Made by a program: the position numbers and the translations under genes. The notes under the pieces were generated by a model. That model was not told where the DNA came from. It worked only from the letters and a program-made list of their open reading frames with translations, and made no database searches. Positions 26,229 through 35,276 of a stretch of DNA of 64,000 nucleotides are shown here, piece after piece. Within the stretch, counting starts at the first letter, position 1, and each line of letters opens with the position of its first letter. This DNA comes from Sphingobacterium sp. PCS056 (GTDB lineage Bacteria > Bacteroidota > Bacteroidia > Sphingobacteriales > Sphingobacteriaceae), in contig NZ_CP096883.1 in assembly GCF_023273895.1 (NCBI RefSeq), forward strand, positions 4,836,001 to 4,900,000, given 5' to 3'.

Positions 26229-27680
26229 TTATTTCATCATCAAATCAACGACATGATTGATATCCATATCAATAAAGGTATCGTAGTCCAATGTTGCCTT
26301 TAAGATCTGTTTTTGTTGCTTATCTGCAAAGATACGGGCTAAATTAATTTTATATTTTTCAATTAGTTTAGGAATTCCTTCATCGCGACGACGGGGATGG
26401 CCTATTGGATATTCAACCAGAACCTCTGCGAGCACGGTACCATCGTTGAGCGTGACCGTAAGTCCATTGGCAATGGCTCTCTTTTCAGGATTATGGTAAT
26501 CTTCAGTAAATTGAATATCTTCTACACAGCTCATTTTATCGCGCAATATATCGATACGTTGATCTGCTGCTACCTGATTTTCATAATCTTCAGCAGTCAG
26601 TCGACCAAATAACAAAGGTACTGCGACCATATATTGTATGCAATGATCCCGATCTGCAGGATTGTGCAGCGGTCCCTTCTTATCAATAATACGTATGGCG
26701 GCCTCATGGGTACGAATTTGAATATGGGCAATATCTGCTGCTGTTTTTCCGATAGCATTTAACTGATCGTGCAATTGCATCGCTGCTTCAACTGCTGTCT
26801 GTGAGTGAAATTCGGCTGGAAAAGAAATCTTAAATAGGATATTTTCCATGACATAAGAGCCATAAGGCCGCTGAAATTTGAAAGCTTGTCCTTTGAAGGA
26901 CACATCGTAAAATCCCCATACAGGTGCTGAAAGTACCGAAGGGTATCCCATCTCTCCCGTTTGAGCCATTAATGCCAACTTCACTGCACGAGATGTCGCA
27001 TCACCGGCAGCCCATGATTTTCGGCTCCCTGTATTAGGAGCATGACGATAGGTACGCAATGCCTGCCCATCGACAAAGGCCAAAGAAATGGCATTGATCA
27101 ACTCCTCGCGACTCAAGCCCAACAATTTACCAACAACAGCGGTAGATGCCACTTTCACTAATATAACATGGTCTAAACCGACTTTATTAAAAGAATTTTC
27201 CAAAGCCAGCACACCTTGGATCTCATGTGCCATGATCATCGCTTCCAGTACCGCCTTTGTTTTTAATGGTTTTTCCCCATTAGCGATCCGTGTTCTGCTC
27301 AACCAATCTGCCGTAGCCAAGATCCCGCCCAAGTTATCCGAAGGGTGTCCCCACTCGGCAGCTAACCAGGTATCATTAAAGTCTAACCAGCGAATAATGG
27401 CACCGATATTAAAGGCCGCTTGAATCGGATCCAATTGATAGGAAGTGCCTGGTACTTTAGCCCCATGAGGGACTATGGTGCCCGGTACAACAGGTCCTAA
27501 TAATTTGGTACAAGCGGGATAGGTCAACGCTTCAAAGCCACATCCCAGTGTATCTAAAAAACAGTAAAATGCGGTGTTCCATGCCACTTTACTTTCGACT
27601 TTATAATGCAGGACATAATCCGCAATATCAGCTAATACCTGATCAGCTTGCGGTCTGTCATTCGAAATTTGTGATGCCAT
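26229..27680 (-). CDS. prpD: MmgE/PrpD family 2-methylcitrate dehydratase
   Basis: The 483-residue protein has the MmgE/PrpD layout: an N-terminal helical domain and a C-terminal alpha/beta domain. Recognisable segments are LDTLGCG (28-34), FNDTW, AEWGHPSDNLGG and NRMGHR-like positions replaced by GHPRRR near the C-terminus. It would dehydrate 2-methylcitrate to 2-methylaconitate in the methylcitrate cycle. It is the last gene of a prpB-prpC-prpD operon, 68 bases after prpC. No prpF isomerase or acnD is present, which fits the PrpD-type rather than the AcnD/PrpF-type pathway. Confidence 0.9.
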   Translation of the reverse strand: MASQISNDRPQADQVLADIADYVLHYKVESKVAWNTAFYCFLDTLGCGFEALTYPACTKLLGPVVPGTIVPHGAKVPGTSYQLDPIQAAFNIGAIIRWLDFNDTWLAAEWGHPSDNLGGILATADWLSRTRIANGEKPLKTKAVLEAMIMAHEIQGVLALENSFNKVGLDHVILVKVASTAVVGKLLGLSREELINAISLAFVDGQALRTYRHAPNTGSRKSWAAGDATSRAVKLALMAQTGEMGYPSVLSAPVWGFYDVSFKGQAFKFQRPYGSYVMENILFKISFPAEFHSQTAVEAAMQLHDQLNAIGKTAADIAHIQIRTHEAAIRIIDKKGPLHNPADRDHCIQYMVAVPLLFGRLTAEDYENQVAADQRIDILRDKMSCVEDIQFTEDYHNPEKRAIANGLTVTLNDGTVLAEVLVEYPIGHPRRRDEGIPKLIEKYKINLARIFADKQQKQILKATLDYDTFIDMDINHVVDLMMK

Positions 27681-27748
27681 TTTATTTAAAAAAACTATTA
27701 AGTGTATATATAAATTACCATGCTAATCCTCAGATGCTGTCGCCTATT

Positions 27749-28903
27749 TTACCGCTCGGAAAGAGGAACAAAAGATCGATTTTCGGGACCTATGTAGTGC
27801 GCACTCGGTCGAATGATCTTACCATCTTGTCGCTGTTCAAATACATGTGCAGACCAGCCCGTAATCCGTGACAAGACGAATAAAGGGGTAAACATTTCAG
27901 TCGGAATGCCCATCAAATGGTAGGAAACCGCCGAATACCAATCCAGATTTGGAAACATTTTCTTTTCCTCCCACATCACTGATTCCAAACGTTCGGCAAT
28001 AGCATAAAGTGTCATATCACCAGCTTCTTCGGAAAGCTCTTTAGCAATCTGCTTGATCACTTGATTGCGTGGATCAGAGATCGTATATACAGGATGTCCG
28101 AAACCAATGATTACTTCTTTATTGGCTAACCGTTTTCGAATATCAGCTTCTGCTTCGTCAGCATCGGCATACCGGCTCTGTATTTCAAAAGCAACTTCAT
28201 TGGCTCCGCCATGTTTTGGACCACGCAGTGCTCCGATAGCTCCAGCAATACTCGAATAAAGATCAGAACCAGTACCTGCTATCACACGTGCGGTAAAGGT
28301 TGAAGCATTAAACTCATGTTCGGCATAGAGATTAAGAGATACCTGCATCGCCCTGACCCATGATGCTGGCGGGGGAGTTCCATGTAAAAGATGTAAAAAA
28401 TGTGCACCTAATGTTCCATCCGTGGTCTCCACATCGATCTCACGTCCATGCTGGCTAAAGTGATACCAATATAGCAAAGCAGAAGCCATGGAGGCCATCA
28501 AACGATTGGCAATATCACGTGCTCCAGCAATGGGATGACTCTCTTTTTCGGGTTGAATGCTCCCAAATACGGAAACATAGGTACGAAGCACATCCATGGC
28601 ATGCGCTGTAGTTGGCAATTGTTTTAATACTTTTTGTATCGCAATCGGCAACCCACGCTGGCTAATTAACTGCGCTTGATAAGTGGTGAGCTGAGCCTTG
28701 GTCGGTAAACTCCCATAAATCAACAAATACGCTACTTCTTCAAAACTAGCTTGTTCGGCAAGTTCCAAAATATCATAACCGCGGTAGTGTAAATCGTTAC
28801 CACTTTTGCCAACTGTGCTTAACGCTGTATTGCCAGCTTCCACACCGGATAATGCCACGCTTTTCTTGGGTTTAAAACCCTTTTCATTTGTTTCTATCAT
28901 CAT
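27749..28903 (-). CDS. prpC: 2-methylcitrate synthase (citrate synthase family)
   Basis: The 384-residue protein belongs to the short citrate synthases. Active-site segments are visible: HEFNAST (with a catalytic His), GFGHPVY (second His) and the C-terminal substrate-binding region RITGWSAH with the following RPSAHY. It would join propionyl-CoA and oxaloacetate. The assignment as methylcitrate rather than citrate synthase rests on its operon with prpB and prpD. Two start codons are adjacent (28903 and 28900). The first overlaps prpB by 20 bases, so the genes are coupled. Confidence 0.92.
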   Translation of the reverse strand: MMIETNEKGFKPKKSVALSGVEAGNTALSTVGKSGNDLHYRGYDILELAEQASFEEVAYLLIYGSLPTKAQLTTYQAQLISQRGLPIAIQKVLKQLPTTAHAMDVLRTYVSVFGSIQPEKESHPIAGARDIANRLMASMASALLYWYHFSQHGREIDVETTDGTLGAHFLHLLHGTPPPASWVRAMQVSLNLYAEHEFNASTFTARVIAGTGSDLYSSIAGAIGALRGPKHGGANEVAFEIQSRYADADEAEADIRKRLANKEVIIGFGHPVYTISDPRNQVIKQIAKELSEEAGDMTLYAIAERLESVMWEEKKMFPNLDWYSAVSYHLMGIPTEMFTPLFVLSRITGWSAHVFEQRQDGKIIRPSAHYIGPENRSFVPLSER

Positions 28904-29780
28904 GCTTACTATTGAACAATTGATCTAATCTATTTTCATATGCGTAATAATTAATGCTACGGTACAGTTCTTCCCGCGTCTGCATATGGGGTATTACAGC
29001 AGCTTGCGTACCATCTTGCCGTATATGTTGGTATACATTTTCCGCTGCCTTATTTGCAGCTCTAAAAGCAGAAAGTGGGTATAGAATAATGGAAACACCC
29101 GCTTGGGATAATTCTTCTCGGGTGAACAGCGGCGTTTGACCAAATTCGGTGATGTTGGCTAAAATAGGAAGCTGGGTAGCATCGCTAAAGCTTCGATATT
29201 GCTGCAATTCATGGACAGCCTCTGCAAAAATAAAATCTGCGCCTGCTTCTTTGTAGGCCACTGCCCTTTCCAGTGCGGCCTCCAGTCCTTCTGAGGCTAA
29301 GGCATCCGTGCGGGCACCAATGACAAAGGTTTGATCCGTTCTGGCGTCTACTGCAGCCTTGATACGATCGACCATTTCTGTTTTTGACACCAATTCTTTT
29401 CCCGGTCGATGGCCACAACGTTTTGCCCCAACCTGGTCTTCCATATGTACGGCCGCGGCACCAGCTTTTATCAAGGATTGAATAGTCCGCGCTATATTAA
29501 ATGCCGATGGGCCAAATCCAGTATCAATATCGACCAATAATGGCAGCGGGCATACATTGGTAATCCGTTGAACATCGACCAAGACATCTTCCAGTGTTGT
29601 GATCCCAAGGTCGGGAATTCCTAATGAACCAGCTGCTACACCCCCTCCTGATAAATAAATGGCTTGAAAGCCGGCCTGTTGAGCCAATAGCGCATGATTA
29701 GCATGGATAGCGCCAACTACTTGTAATGGTTTTTCATTCTTGATCGCTTCTCTAAAAAGAAGACCTGCGGTTTTTATCAT
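28884..29780 (-). CDS. prpB: 2-methylisocitrate lyase
   Basis: The 298-residue protein has the isocitrate lyase/PEP mutase fold with the metal-binding DIDTGFG (84-90) and the lyase signature KRCGHRPGKEL with the catalytic Cys 122. It would split 2-methylisocitrate to pyruvate and succinate, the last step of propionate breakdown. It is the first gene of the prpBCD operon. No PrpR-type sigma-54 regulator is present in the window. The 677 bases upstream contain no clear gene. Confidence 0.93.
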   Translation of the reverse strand: MIKTAGLLFREAIKNEKPLQVVGAIHANHALLAQQAGFQAIYLSGGGVAAGSLGIPDLGITTLEDVLVDVQRITNVCPLPLLVDIDTGFGPSAFNIARTIQSLIKAGAAAVHMEDQVGAKRCGHRPGKELVSKTEMVDRIKAAVDARTDQTFVIGARTDALASEGLEAALERAVAYKEAGADFIFAEAVHELQQYRSFSDATQLPILANITEFGQTPLFTREELSQAGVSIILYPLSAFRAANKAAENVYQHIRQDGTQAAVIPHMQTREELYRSINYYAYENRLDQLFNSKHDDRNK

Positions 29781-30457
29781 ATAATTGGATATTATAAAAT
29801 TAGCGCGAAAGCCGAGCTGTGATGCATGACACCTATTTTATTATTTTTAGAGACTATTTTTCAGCAATTATAAGGTGCTCAATAACCTCCGTTTCTGCTA
29901 AAGATAAGAAAAATAAAACTTGAAAATGCAAATAACGAGGAGGAAATATCTTAAAATTGTATGCAATACACAGTGTAATCAAAAATACACAACAAGCTGA
30001 TTTACAAAGTTTTTAAATGATTAAAATACGTAAAAAAAATAGATGGTAGTGAGGCTATAATGGGGTTTATCAAAGCAAATTCAATTGAAGATCATAGAGA
30101 AGCGAACCCGATCATTACTTCAACATCCAATCATTTTTCAATGGATCATTATCCATCTTAAAACCATTCGTTGAGCGCTCACCTTGTTGCGCTTATGCAC
30201 AAACAGCACTGCAAAAACAATAAGTTGATCCCAGATTTTAAATCCGGTAACACATGAACGGTCAATAGACCAAATTTCTATTTTTAATGCGTGTATATTA
30301 GTTTTTTAGCTATTAAAAATTTTACAGTTAAAAATTAAGATGAAATTGCTGTAGCGGTAATTTGTAAGTTAAAACTAAAAGAAATTAAAACTTTTATTTT
30401 CTTTTACTGTTATATAATAAACAAGAATCGTTAATTATATAGAAAAACTTAAGACTC
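29781..30457. other. Gene-free stretch between prpB and the beta-barrel gene
   Basis: These 677 AT-rich bases should hold the divergent promoters of prpBCD and of the beta-barrel gene. I see no exact TAnnTTTG box, no tRNA-like fold and no riboswitch. A 33-codon frame from ATG at 30060 (ending 30161) has no recognisable features and is not called. Confidence 0.5.
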
Positions 30458-31036
30458 ATGAAAAAATTAGCACTACTACTTACAATAATGGGGGGAATAG
30501 CTTTTGGTGCAAATGCTCAAAGAATCGAAACTATTCCACAAAGTTCAGCAGATGTTGGCACTGCTCCAATCAAAAAGGGTAACTGGATGGTCGGTGGTTC
30601 CTTAGCAAATCTCGGTTATAGTTTTGAAGGAAAAGCCTTTAATGTCAATGTACAACCAAGAGCTGGTTATTTTGTCTCGGATGGTATCGCTATTGGAGCT
30701 CAAGCTAACTTAGGTTTTATAGCTGTAAAAGATCATGATAATGAGTGGAATTATGGTATTGCACCATTTGTACGCTATTACTTCCCAGAGGGATCATCTT
30801 CGTCAGGTCGCTTTTTCGGACAGGGAGATATCGGTATCGCGGGTAGCTCAGTCGGAAAAGGGGCATCATTGGCCTTGGGTGCAAATCTCGGTTATGCGCA
30901 CTTCATCACAAGAACAGTAGCACTTGAGGCGACTGTGGGCTATAATTACACAAAATCAAATGTAAACTTAGGCGAAAAAGCCTCAGGTCTGGGCGTAGGA
31001 CTTGGTTTCCAAATCTACTTACCTGGACAGCGCTAG
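30458..31036 (+). CDS. Outer-membrane beta-barrel protein (OmpA/porin-like)
   Basis: The 192-residue protein has a clear signal peptide (about 1-20, FGANAQ) and then alternating amphipathic strands with many Gly and aromatic residues (WMVGGSLANLGYSF, YFVSDGIAIGAQANLGF, VGYNYT), ending in FQIYLPGQR. This is the pattern of a small eight-stranded outer-membrane barrel. There are no catalytic motifs, and such proteins are often structural or small porins. It is a single gene with a hairpin after it. Confidence 0.85.
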   Translation: MKKLALLLTIMGGIAFGANAQRIETIPQSSADVGTAPIKKGNWMVGGSLANLGYSFEGKAFNVNVQPRAGYFVSDGIAIGAQANLGFIAVKDHDNEWNYGIAPFVRYYFPEGSSSSGRFFGQGDIGIAGSSVGKGASLALGANLGYAHFITRTVALEATVGYNYTKSNVNLGEKASGLGVGLGFQIYLPGQR

Positions 31037-31061
31037 GTGACAGACTGCAGAAAGAAATAGA

Positions 31062-31090
31062 AAAGGCCTATACAACTCGTACAGGCCTTT
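31062..31090 (+). terminator. Hairpin terminator of the beta-barrel gene
   Basis: Arms AAAGGCCT (31062-31069) and AGGCCTTT (31083-31090) are perfect complements, 25 bases after the stop codon. Confidence 0.65.
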
Positions 31091-31214
31091 CTAGCGGATT
31101 ACGCTTTCATATAATAATTGGTAAAAATATGATCTCATCTCCATCATGCATGATGAAATTGCAAAACTTTTTTAGAAAAAAGCAATCCTCACATCGGTCT
31201 CATGACTGCGCCTA

Positions 31215-31790
31215 TCACGACATCATGACCATAGGTTTAATGGTCATAACCGTCTGTTCGTGCCAGCTGGTCGCAGCTGGACAGCCCATCATTTCATTAA
31301 AATAAATATCAGAAACCACCTGTTCTTTTTCTAATCGCACCTCCAGATGAAATCTAGTATTCAGATCGTTCAGGATTCTCTGTTGATATTCTTCTCTCTC
31401 TGTTGCTGCCGGCAATGTGAGTTCATAACAATAAAGATGGTTTTTTTTCCAGACTCTAAGATCTCCACATTCCTGATCATGGACATAGTGACATCGGTCG
31501 CAATTGTATACAAAAATACGGGAGACAGGAAAAGCACCAGATAGGCCAAAAGCAAACAGATAAAATTCATAGATTGCCATATTAACTAAGGAGATTCGGA
31601 GCACATCCGCATGCTCATCGCGGACTACACAACTGTATGAATCCAAATCTTCTAATAATGGGATGAACTGCGAATAATAGCGTTCTCTAGGCTTTATCTT
31701 TAAAATACTCTTGAGCGGCTGTTCCCGATTATGGGATTGAAATTCTTTTGTCTGACGAGTCTTAAAGCGTTCTAGCAGTAATGTTTTCAT
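31215..31790 (-). CDS. Hypothetical protein with Cys/His cluster
   Basis: I do not recognise this 191-residue protein. It has no signal peptide. There is a possible hydrophobic stretch at about 68-88 (LVNMAIYEFYLFAFGLSGAF) and a compact Cys/His cluster at about 94-120 (YNCDRCHYVHDQEC followed by LYCYEL), which could bind a metal. The CxxCH inside it is not a heme site, because nothing directs the protein to the periplasm. The start at 31790 shares its upstream sequence (ATAACCAA then TTATAA) with a 32-codon frame at 32262. No neighbour suggests a role. Confidence 0.6.
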   Translation of the reverse strand: MKTLLLERFKTRQTKEFQSHNREQPLKSILKIKPRERYYSQFIPLLEDLDSYSCVVRDEHADVLRISLVNMAIYEFYLFAFGLSGAFPVSRIFVYNCDRCHYVHDQECGDLRVWKKNHLYCYELTLPAATEREEYQQRILNDLNTRFHLEVRLEKEQVVSDIYFNEMMGCPAATSWHEQTVMTIKPMVMMS

Positions 31791-32163
31791 TGTAATTAGT
31801 TATAATTTGGTTATCCTACCTATTAAACATTTTATCACGAAGTTTGTCCAATACCAAATTTCCCCGAATCTTCCCATAGACACCATCCATGATTTATTAT
31901 TAAAAACCGACCCACCTTCATTACGTAAAAACAAGACGTCTAAATACATAAAGCTATCGTTGACTTACCAAAGAAAAAATACTATATTTATCGTGTCAAG
32001 AATAAAATAGCAGATTTCTTTTCATCGGATCATTCAATAGAAAAGCGGGTCGGTAAAAATTATAAGGTAGGCCACCATCCATAATCATTTTCTTACAGCA
32101 TGAAGGCGAAAACATACTGCAAAGGAAGACCAATAACCTATTAATTTTTAAAGATTTATCTAT

Positions 32164-32262
32164 TTATTCTCGATAACATTTGATGTTCTTTGTCAATACT
32201 ACTTGGAAAACGCAATGAACCTGAATTTGAGATTGACATTGCCAACAGTGTCTAGTTTGCAT
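32164..32262 (-). CDS. Possible 32-residue Cys-rich peptide
   Basis: On the minus strand ATG at 32262 opens a frame that begins MQTRHCWQCQ and ends at TAA (32164-32166). It holds CxxC and two more Cys in 32 residues. The 26 bases before its ATG resemble those before the 31790 gene (both contain ATAACCAA and TTATAA at nearly the same distance from ATG), which is the only support for it being expressed. It may be a remnant of a duplication or chance. Confidence 0.25.
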   Translation of the reverse strand: MQTRHCWQCQSQIQVHCVFQVVLTKNIKCYRE

Positions 32263-32364
32263 TTTCATAATTTATAATTGGTTATTGAATCTTGTTCAAC
32301 TTATTTTGTTTTCATTGCTGTTATATCCATTTGAATCGTGAATATCAACAGCAATTGGTAGAAA

Positions 32365-32416
32365 ACTTAGTAAAAACTAAGTAAAACAAATTATAATTAC
32401 TTAGCTAATACTAAGC
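32365..32416. promoter_or_regulatory. Pair of operator-like repeats CTTAG-N6-CTAAG
   Basis: CTTAG-TAAAAA-CTAAG (32366-32381, extendable to ACTTAGT/ACTAAGT) and CTTAG-CTAATA-CTAAG (32400-32415) are two copies of the same inverted repeat, 34 bp apart. They end 20 bases before the ATG of the XRE regulator. They look like autoregulatory operators. Confidence 0.7.
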
Positions 32417-32435
32417 AAATATTTTTTAAATTATT

Positions 32436-32699
32436 ATGCCTAAATCACTTATAGAATTTGAAATTGTCAGCCTGGTCCGCAAAAAAAGGAAAAATTTGAA
32501 TATGAGTCAAGCTAAGATTGCCGCACTCATACAGGTCTCTGCGGGTTATATTGGTCAAATAGAAATGCAAAGTTCGGACAGTATGTATTCTTATGATCAA
32601 TTGAATAGACTAGCGCTATTGTTTAATTGTAGCCCTAAGGAATTTCTCCCGGAAGAACCTATTGAATCACTTATTTCGGAAACAGCACCGCCTGAGTAG
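32436..32699 (+). CDS. Small XRE-family transcriptional regulator
   Basis: The 87-residue protein is almost entirely a Cro/C1-type helix-turn-helix (about 8-68). Recognisable elements are VRKKRKNLNMSQAKIAALIQ, the recognition helix VSAGYIGQIE and LNRLALLFNCSPKEFLP. The short acidic tail carries no effector domain. Two identical inverted repeats lie just upstream of its start codon, so it probably represses itself. It stands alone, convergent with the symporter gene and sharing a terminator with it. Its other targets are unknown. Confidence 0.85.
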   Translation: MPKSLIEFEIVSLVRKKRKNLNMSQAKIAALIQVSAGYIGQIEMQSSDSMYSYDQLNRLALLFNCSPKEFLPEEPIESLISETAPPE

Positions 32700-32763
32700 G
32701 CAATCTGGATTAGATCTGAAGAAAGGCGCTAAACCAGCGTCTAATAAAAAATCTTAGGGAAAT

Positions 32764-32792
32764 AAAAACGGCATCCAGTGGATGCCGTTTTT
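32764..32792. terminator. Bidirectional hairpin terminator
   Basis: A perfect 13-bp stem (32764-32776 with 32780-32792), 3-base loop, A-run before and T-run after, between the convergent XRE regulator and symporter genes. Confidence 0.9.
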
Positions 32793-32841
32793 TTATGGTA
32801 TATATATCGACCCTGTTGTCCGCATCTATATACGAGATTTG

Positions 32842-34533
32842 TTACCAATAAATAGAATATAAAGCGACCACAATCATCACGACCAGCAATGATCCGATTA
32901 CGAAACCGTTGTGTGCTTTAAACATTTTGGTATCGATTTCCAGTCCTTTAGGAACAATTCCGCGTTTGTTGTCAATTAAACTAATGATCACCATAAAGAT
33001 GACACAGATGATAAATACAAAACTCATCCGGTCAATGAATGGAATTTCATAAATACCTGTAGCTGGATTTAATACCGAGAAACCTGTACTTGATAAAAAT
33101 GAAAGATCCATAAGATCGGGTAATTTTTTGAAAAGTACGGATAAAATAAATCCACCAATTGTTGCAAACATAGCTGCATTTGAAGTCGTTTTCTTCCAGA
33201 AAAAACCTAGAATAAACATGGCAAAAATACCTGGAGAAACAAATCCTGTATATTCTTGGATATATTGGAATCCTTGTTTCCCTTCTCCCATCAGTGACTC
33301 GCCCAAGATAAGTGCTAAACCTGTACCTAAGACCATGGAAACGATGACTGCTAGTTTACCCACATTGACCAAGTTCTTTTCAGAAGCATCTTTATTGATT
33401 GCTTTTTGATAGATATCTAAGGTAAAGATGGTCGCAATACTATTTGCTTTTCCTGCTAATGATGCGACTATAGCAGCGGTTAAAGCAGCAAAAGACAGAC
33501 CTTTCAAGCCTGCGGGAAGTAGCGTCAGCAATGCTGGATATGCTTTATTTGGATCTTGCGCACCTGTTGAGGTCAATAAACTGGAAGAATCGATAGCTCC
33601 AAGATTTTTATTGACAATATAGTACACAGCAATACCGGGTATCACTACGATCACAGGCATCAGTAATTTTAAAAAGGCGGCAAATAAGAGGCCATTTCTT
33701 GCCGTAGGTAAAGAAGCTCCTAATGCACGCTGTGTGATATACTGATTACAGCCCCAATAACTTAAATTTGCAATCCACATCCCCCCGATCAATACACTGA
33801 TACCTGGCAGATCCATATAATTAGGATTATCTGTTTTAAATATCATATGAAAATGCTCTGGAGCATCATTGTGTAGCGTCGTAAAACCTGCTAATACCCC
33901 GTTGCCATCTGATATGATGTTTAATGCCAAGTACGTAGCAACTAAACCTCCTAATACTAAGAAAAATACCTGAATAACATCTGTATAGCCAATTACTTTC
34001 ATTCCTCCCAGAGTAATAATAATGGCGAAAACAGCTAATAACATAATACAGAGGGTCAAGTCTAAACCAGAAATACCGCTGATGGCAACAGCTCCAAGAT
34101 AAAGGATAGACATTAAATTGACCACGATATATAGCATGAGCCAAAACACAGCCATGATCATCGCTACAGTTCCGTTATAACGCTGGTTGAGGAATTGAGG
34201 CATGGTGAATATCTTATTTTTAAGATAGACAGGCATAAAGAATATAGCCACAACAATCAATGTGATGGAAGCCATCCATTCATACGCAGCAATAGCTAGT
34301 CCCATCTTAAAGCCGGAACCGCTCATCCCAATAAATTGTTCTGCAGAAATGTTTGACGCAATTAATGAAGCACCAATGGCCCACCAGGTCAATGATCCCT
34401 CTGCTAGGAAATAATCCTTTGCACCCTCTGAAGCTGACTTCTTTTTGTAGTAGATCCACAAACCATAAGAAGCAACGATTATAAAGTATACAAAAAATAC
34501 AATATAATCCTTCGTACTTAAAATAGTATTCAT
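32842..34533 (-). CDS. Sodium:solute symporter (SSS family, SGLT-like)
   Basis: The 563-residue membrane protein shows the SSS opening with a helix at about 8-26, DYFLAEGSLTWWAIGASLIA, NISAEQFIGMSG (sodium-site region) and further helices to about 14 in total. The SAEQ and the later CNQYITQRALGA segment resemble vSGLT-type sodium/sugar cotransporters. It would import a sugar or a related solute with Na+; the substrate is not fixed by sequence. It is a single gene with no sugar-catabolic genes next to it. Confidence 0.9.
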   Translation of the reverse strand: MNTILSTKDYIVFFVYFIIVASYGLWIYYKKKSASEGAKDYFLAEGSLTWWAIGASLIASNISAEQFIGMSGSGFKMGLAIAAYEWMASITLIVVAIFFMPVYLKNKIFTMPQFLNQRYNGTVAMIMAVFWLMLYIVVNLMSILYLGAVAISGISGLDLTLCIMLLAVFAIIITLGGMKVIGYTDVIQVFFLVLGGLVATYLALNIISDGNGVLAGFTTLHNDAPEHFHMIFKTDNPNYMDLPGISVLIGGMWIANLSYWGCNQYITQRALGASLPTARNGLLFAAFLKLLMPVIVVIPGIAVYYIVNKNLGAIDSSSLLTSTGAQDPNKAYPALLTLLPAGLKGLSFAALTAAIVASLAGKANSIATIFTLDIYQKAINKDASEKNLVNVGKLAVIVSMVLGTGLALILGESLMGEGKQGFQYIQEYTGFVSPGIFAMFILGFFWKKTTSNAAMFATIGGFILSVLFKKLPDLMDLSFLSSTGFSVLNPATGIYEIPFIDRMSFVFIICVIFMVIISLIDNKRGIVPKGLEIDTKMFKAHNGFVIGSLLVVMIVVALYSIYW

Positions 34534-34688
34534 TATGTAAGATTAATTAGATTTAGTTATGAAATTGAGGCTAAATATAGAAATATTTATTTCAGATTTT
34601 CATATTTATTGAAGTAAAATCCTGGGCCTATCGATTTTAAGTATTTAACAATTGTGTGATTTTACTGTTTCTTTATCAATTTTCTTTG

Positions 34689-34696
34689 TATTTTTG
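34689..34696 (+). promoter_or_regulatory. TATTTTTG box seven bases before an ATG
   Basis: An exact TAnnTTTG match directly before the ATG at 34704. If real, transcription would start at or next to the start codon. Such boxes also arise by chance in AT-rich DNA. Confidence 0.3.
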
Positions 34697-34703
34697 CCCA
34701 ATA

Positions 34704-35276
34704 ATGTCAAAAATATCCTCAAATAGAGTGATTCGCTATAGCTCTCTGGTGATGCTTTTCATCATACAACTATTGTTTTTATTAGCGATTTTCAAAGAAA
34801 ACAATTCCACTATTGCACTATCGTTCTTCATCGTTCTGATTTCTTTTCTATTACTCTTTTCATTTTTTAAGTCACCTGTCCATCACAATAAATTAGCTTA
34901 CGAAAAAGTTTATATTGCGGTCTGGGTACCTATTGGAGCTGTGAGCTGTTATTTTTTAAATCATCAATTTGGCTTAGGTTCTGTTTTTTCTGCAAGTTTG
35001 GTTGGACTGGCCGGTGCACTAATCCCGTACCTCAATAAAAAGTCAGACTACCTATCGCACCTGCCCCCTGCTATTTATTGCGGTTCATTTGTCGGTATGT
35101 CCAACACGAGAGTAGCACATGATATTTATTTTATATTAGCTGCTAGTATCTGTACAGCAGTTCTTTTAATCATATCAAAAAGTTTACTAAATGGAGTTGG
35201 TGGCAAGCTGGGAACACTTGCTTTTGCTGGAGTAGCCATTACCTATCTGATATTATTTCTTTTTTCAAGAGCATGA
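34704..35276 (+). CDS. Multi-helix membrane protein of unknown function, member A of a related pair
   Basis: The 190-residue protein has six or more hydrophobic segments and no known motif. Its last 115 residues share a pattern with the next gene: GSVFSASLVGL, then GSFVGMS, then GVGGKLGT, against GGVLSSSLL, SSFVGMV and GFGGALGT in the partner. The two are therefore diverged tandem paralogs, or halves of one complex. ATG at 34704 is chosen over GTG at 34656 because a TAnnTTTG box lies between them. The stop overlaps the partner's start (ATGA), so they are coupled. Function unknown. Confidence 0.72.
   Translation: MSKISSNRVIRYSSLVMLFIIQLLFLLAIFKENNSTIALSFFIVLISFLLLFSFFKSPVHHNKLAYEKVYIAVWVPIGAVSCYFLNHQFGLGSVFSASLVGLAGALIPYLNKKSDYLSHLPPAIYCGSFVGMSNTRVAHDIYFILAASICTAVLLIISKSLLNGVGGKLGTLAFAGVAITYLILFLFSRA

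Larger units (their letters stand above)
31791..32435. other. Mostly gene-free stretch with a tiny frame and an operator pair
   Basis: The 645 bases lie between the hypothetical gene (minus) and the XRE gene (plus). The 67-codon plus frame at 31807-32010 lacks family features and is probably chance. A 32-codon minus frame at 32164-32262 and two operator-like repeats at 32365-32416 are listed separately. Confidence 0.45.

Noticed and set aside
30060..30161. 33-codon frame in the gap before the beta-barrel gene
   Set aside because: No signal, motif or start context supports it.
31490..31510. CxxCH in the hypothetical protein as a cytochrome c heme site
   Set aside because: The protein has no signal peptide, so heme attachment in the periplasm is not possible; a metal site is more likely.
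31807..32010. 67-codon plus-strand frame
   Set aside because: It starts with a non-ATG codon and shows no conserved pattern or promoter; it is probably chance in AT-rich DNA.
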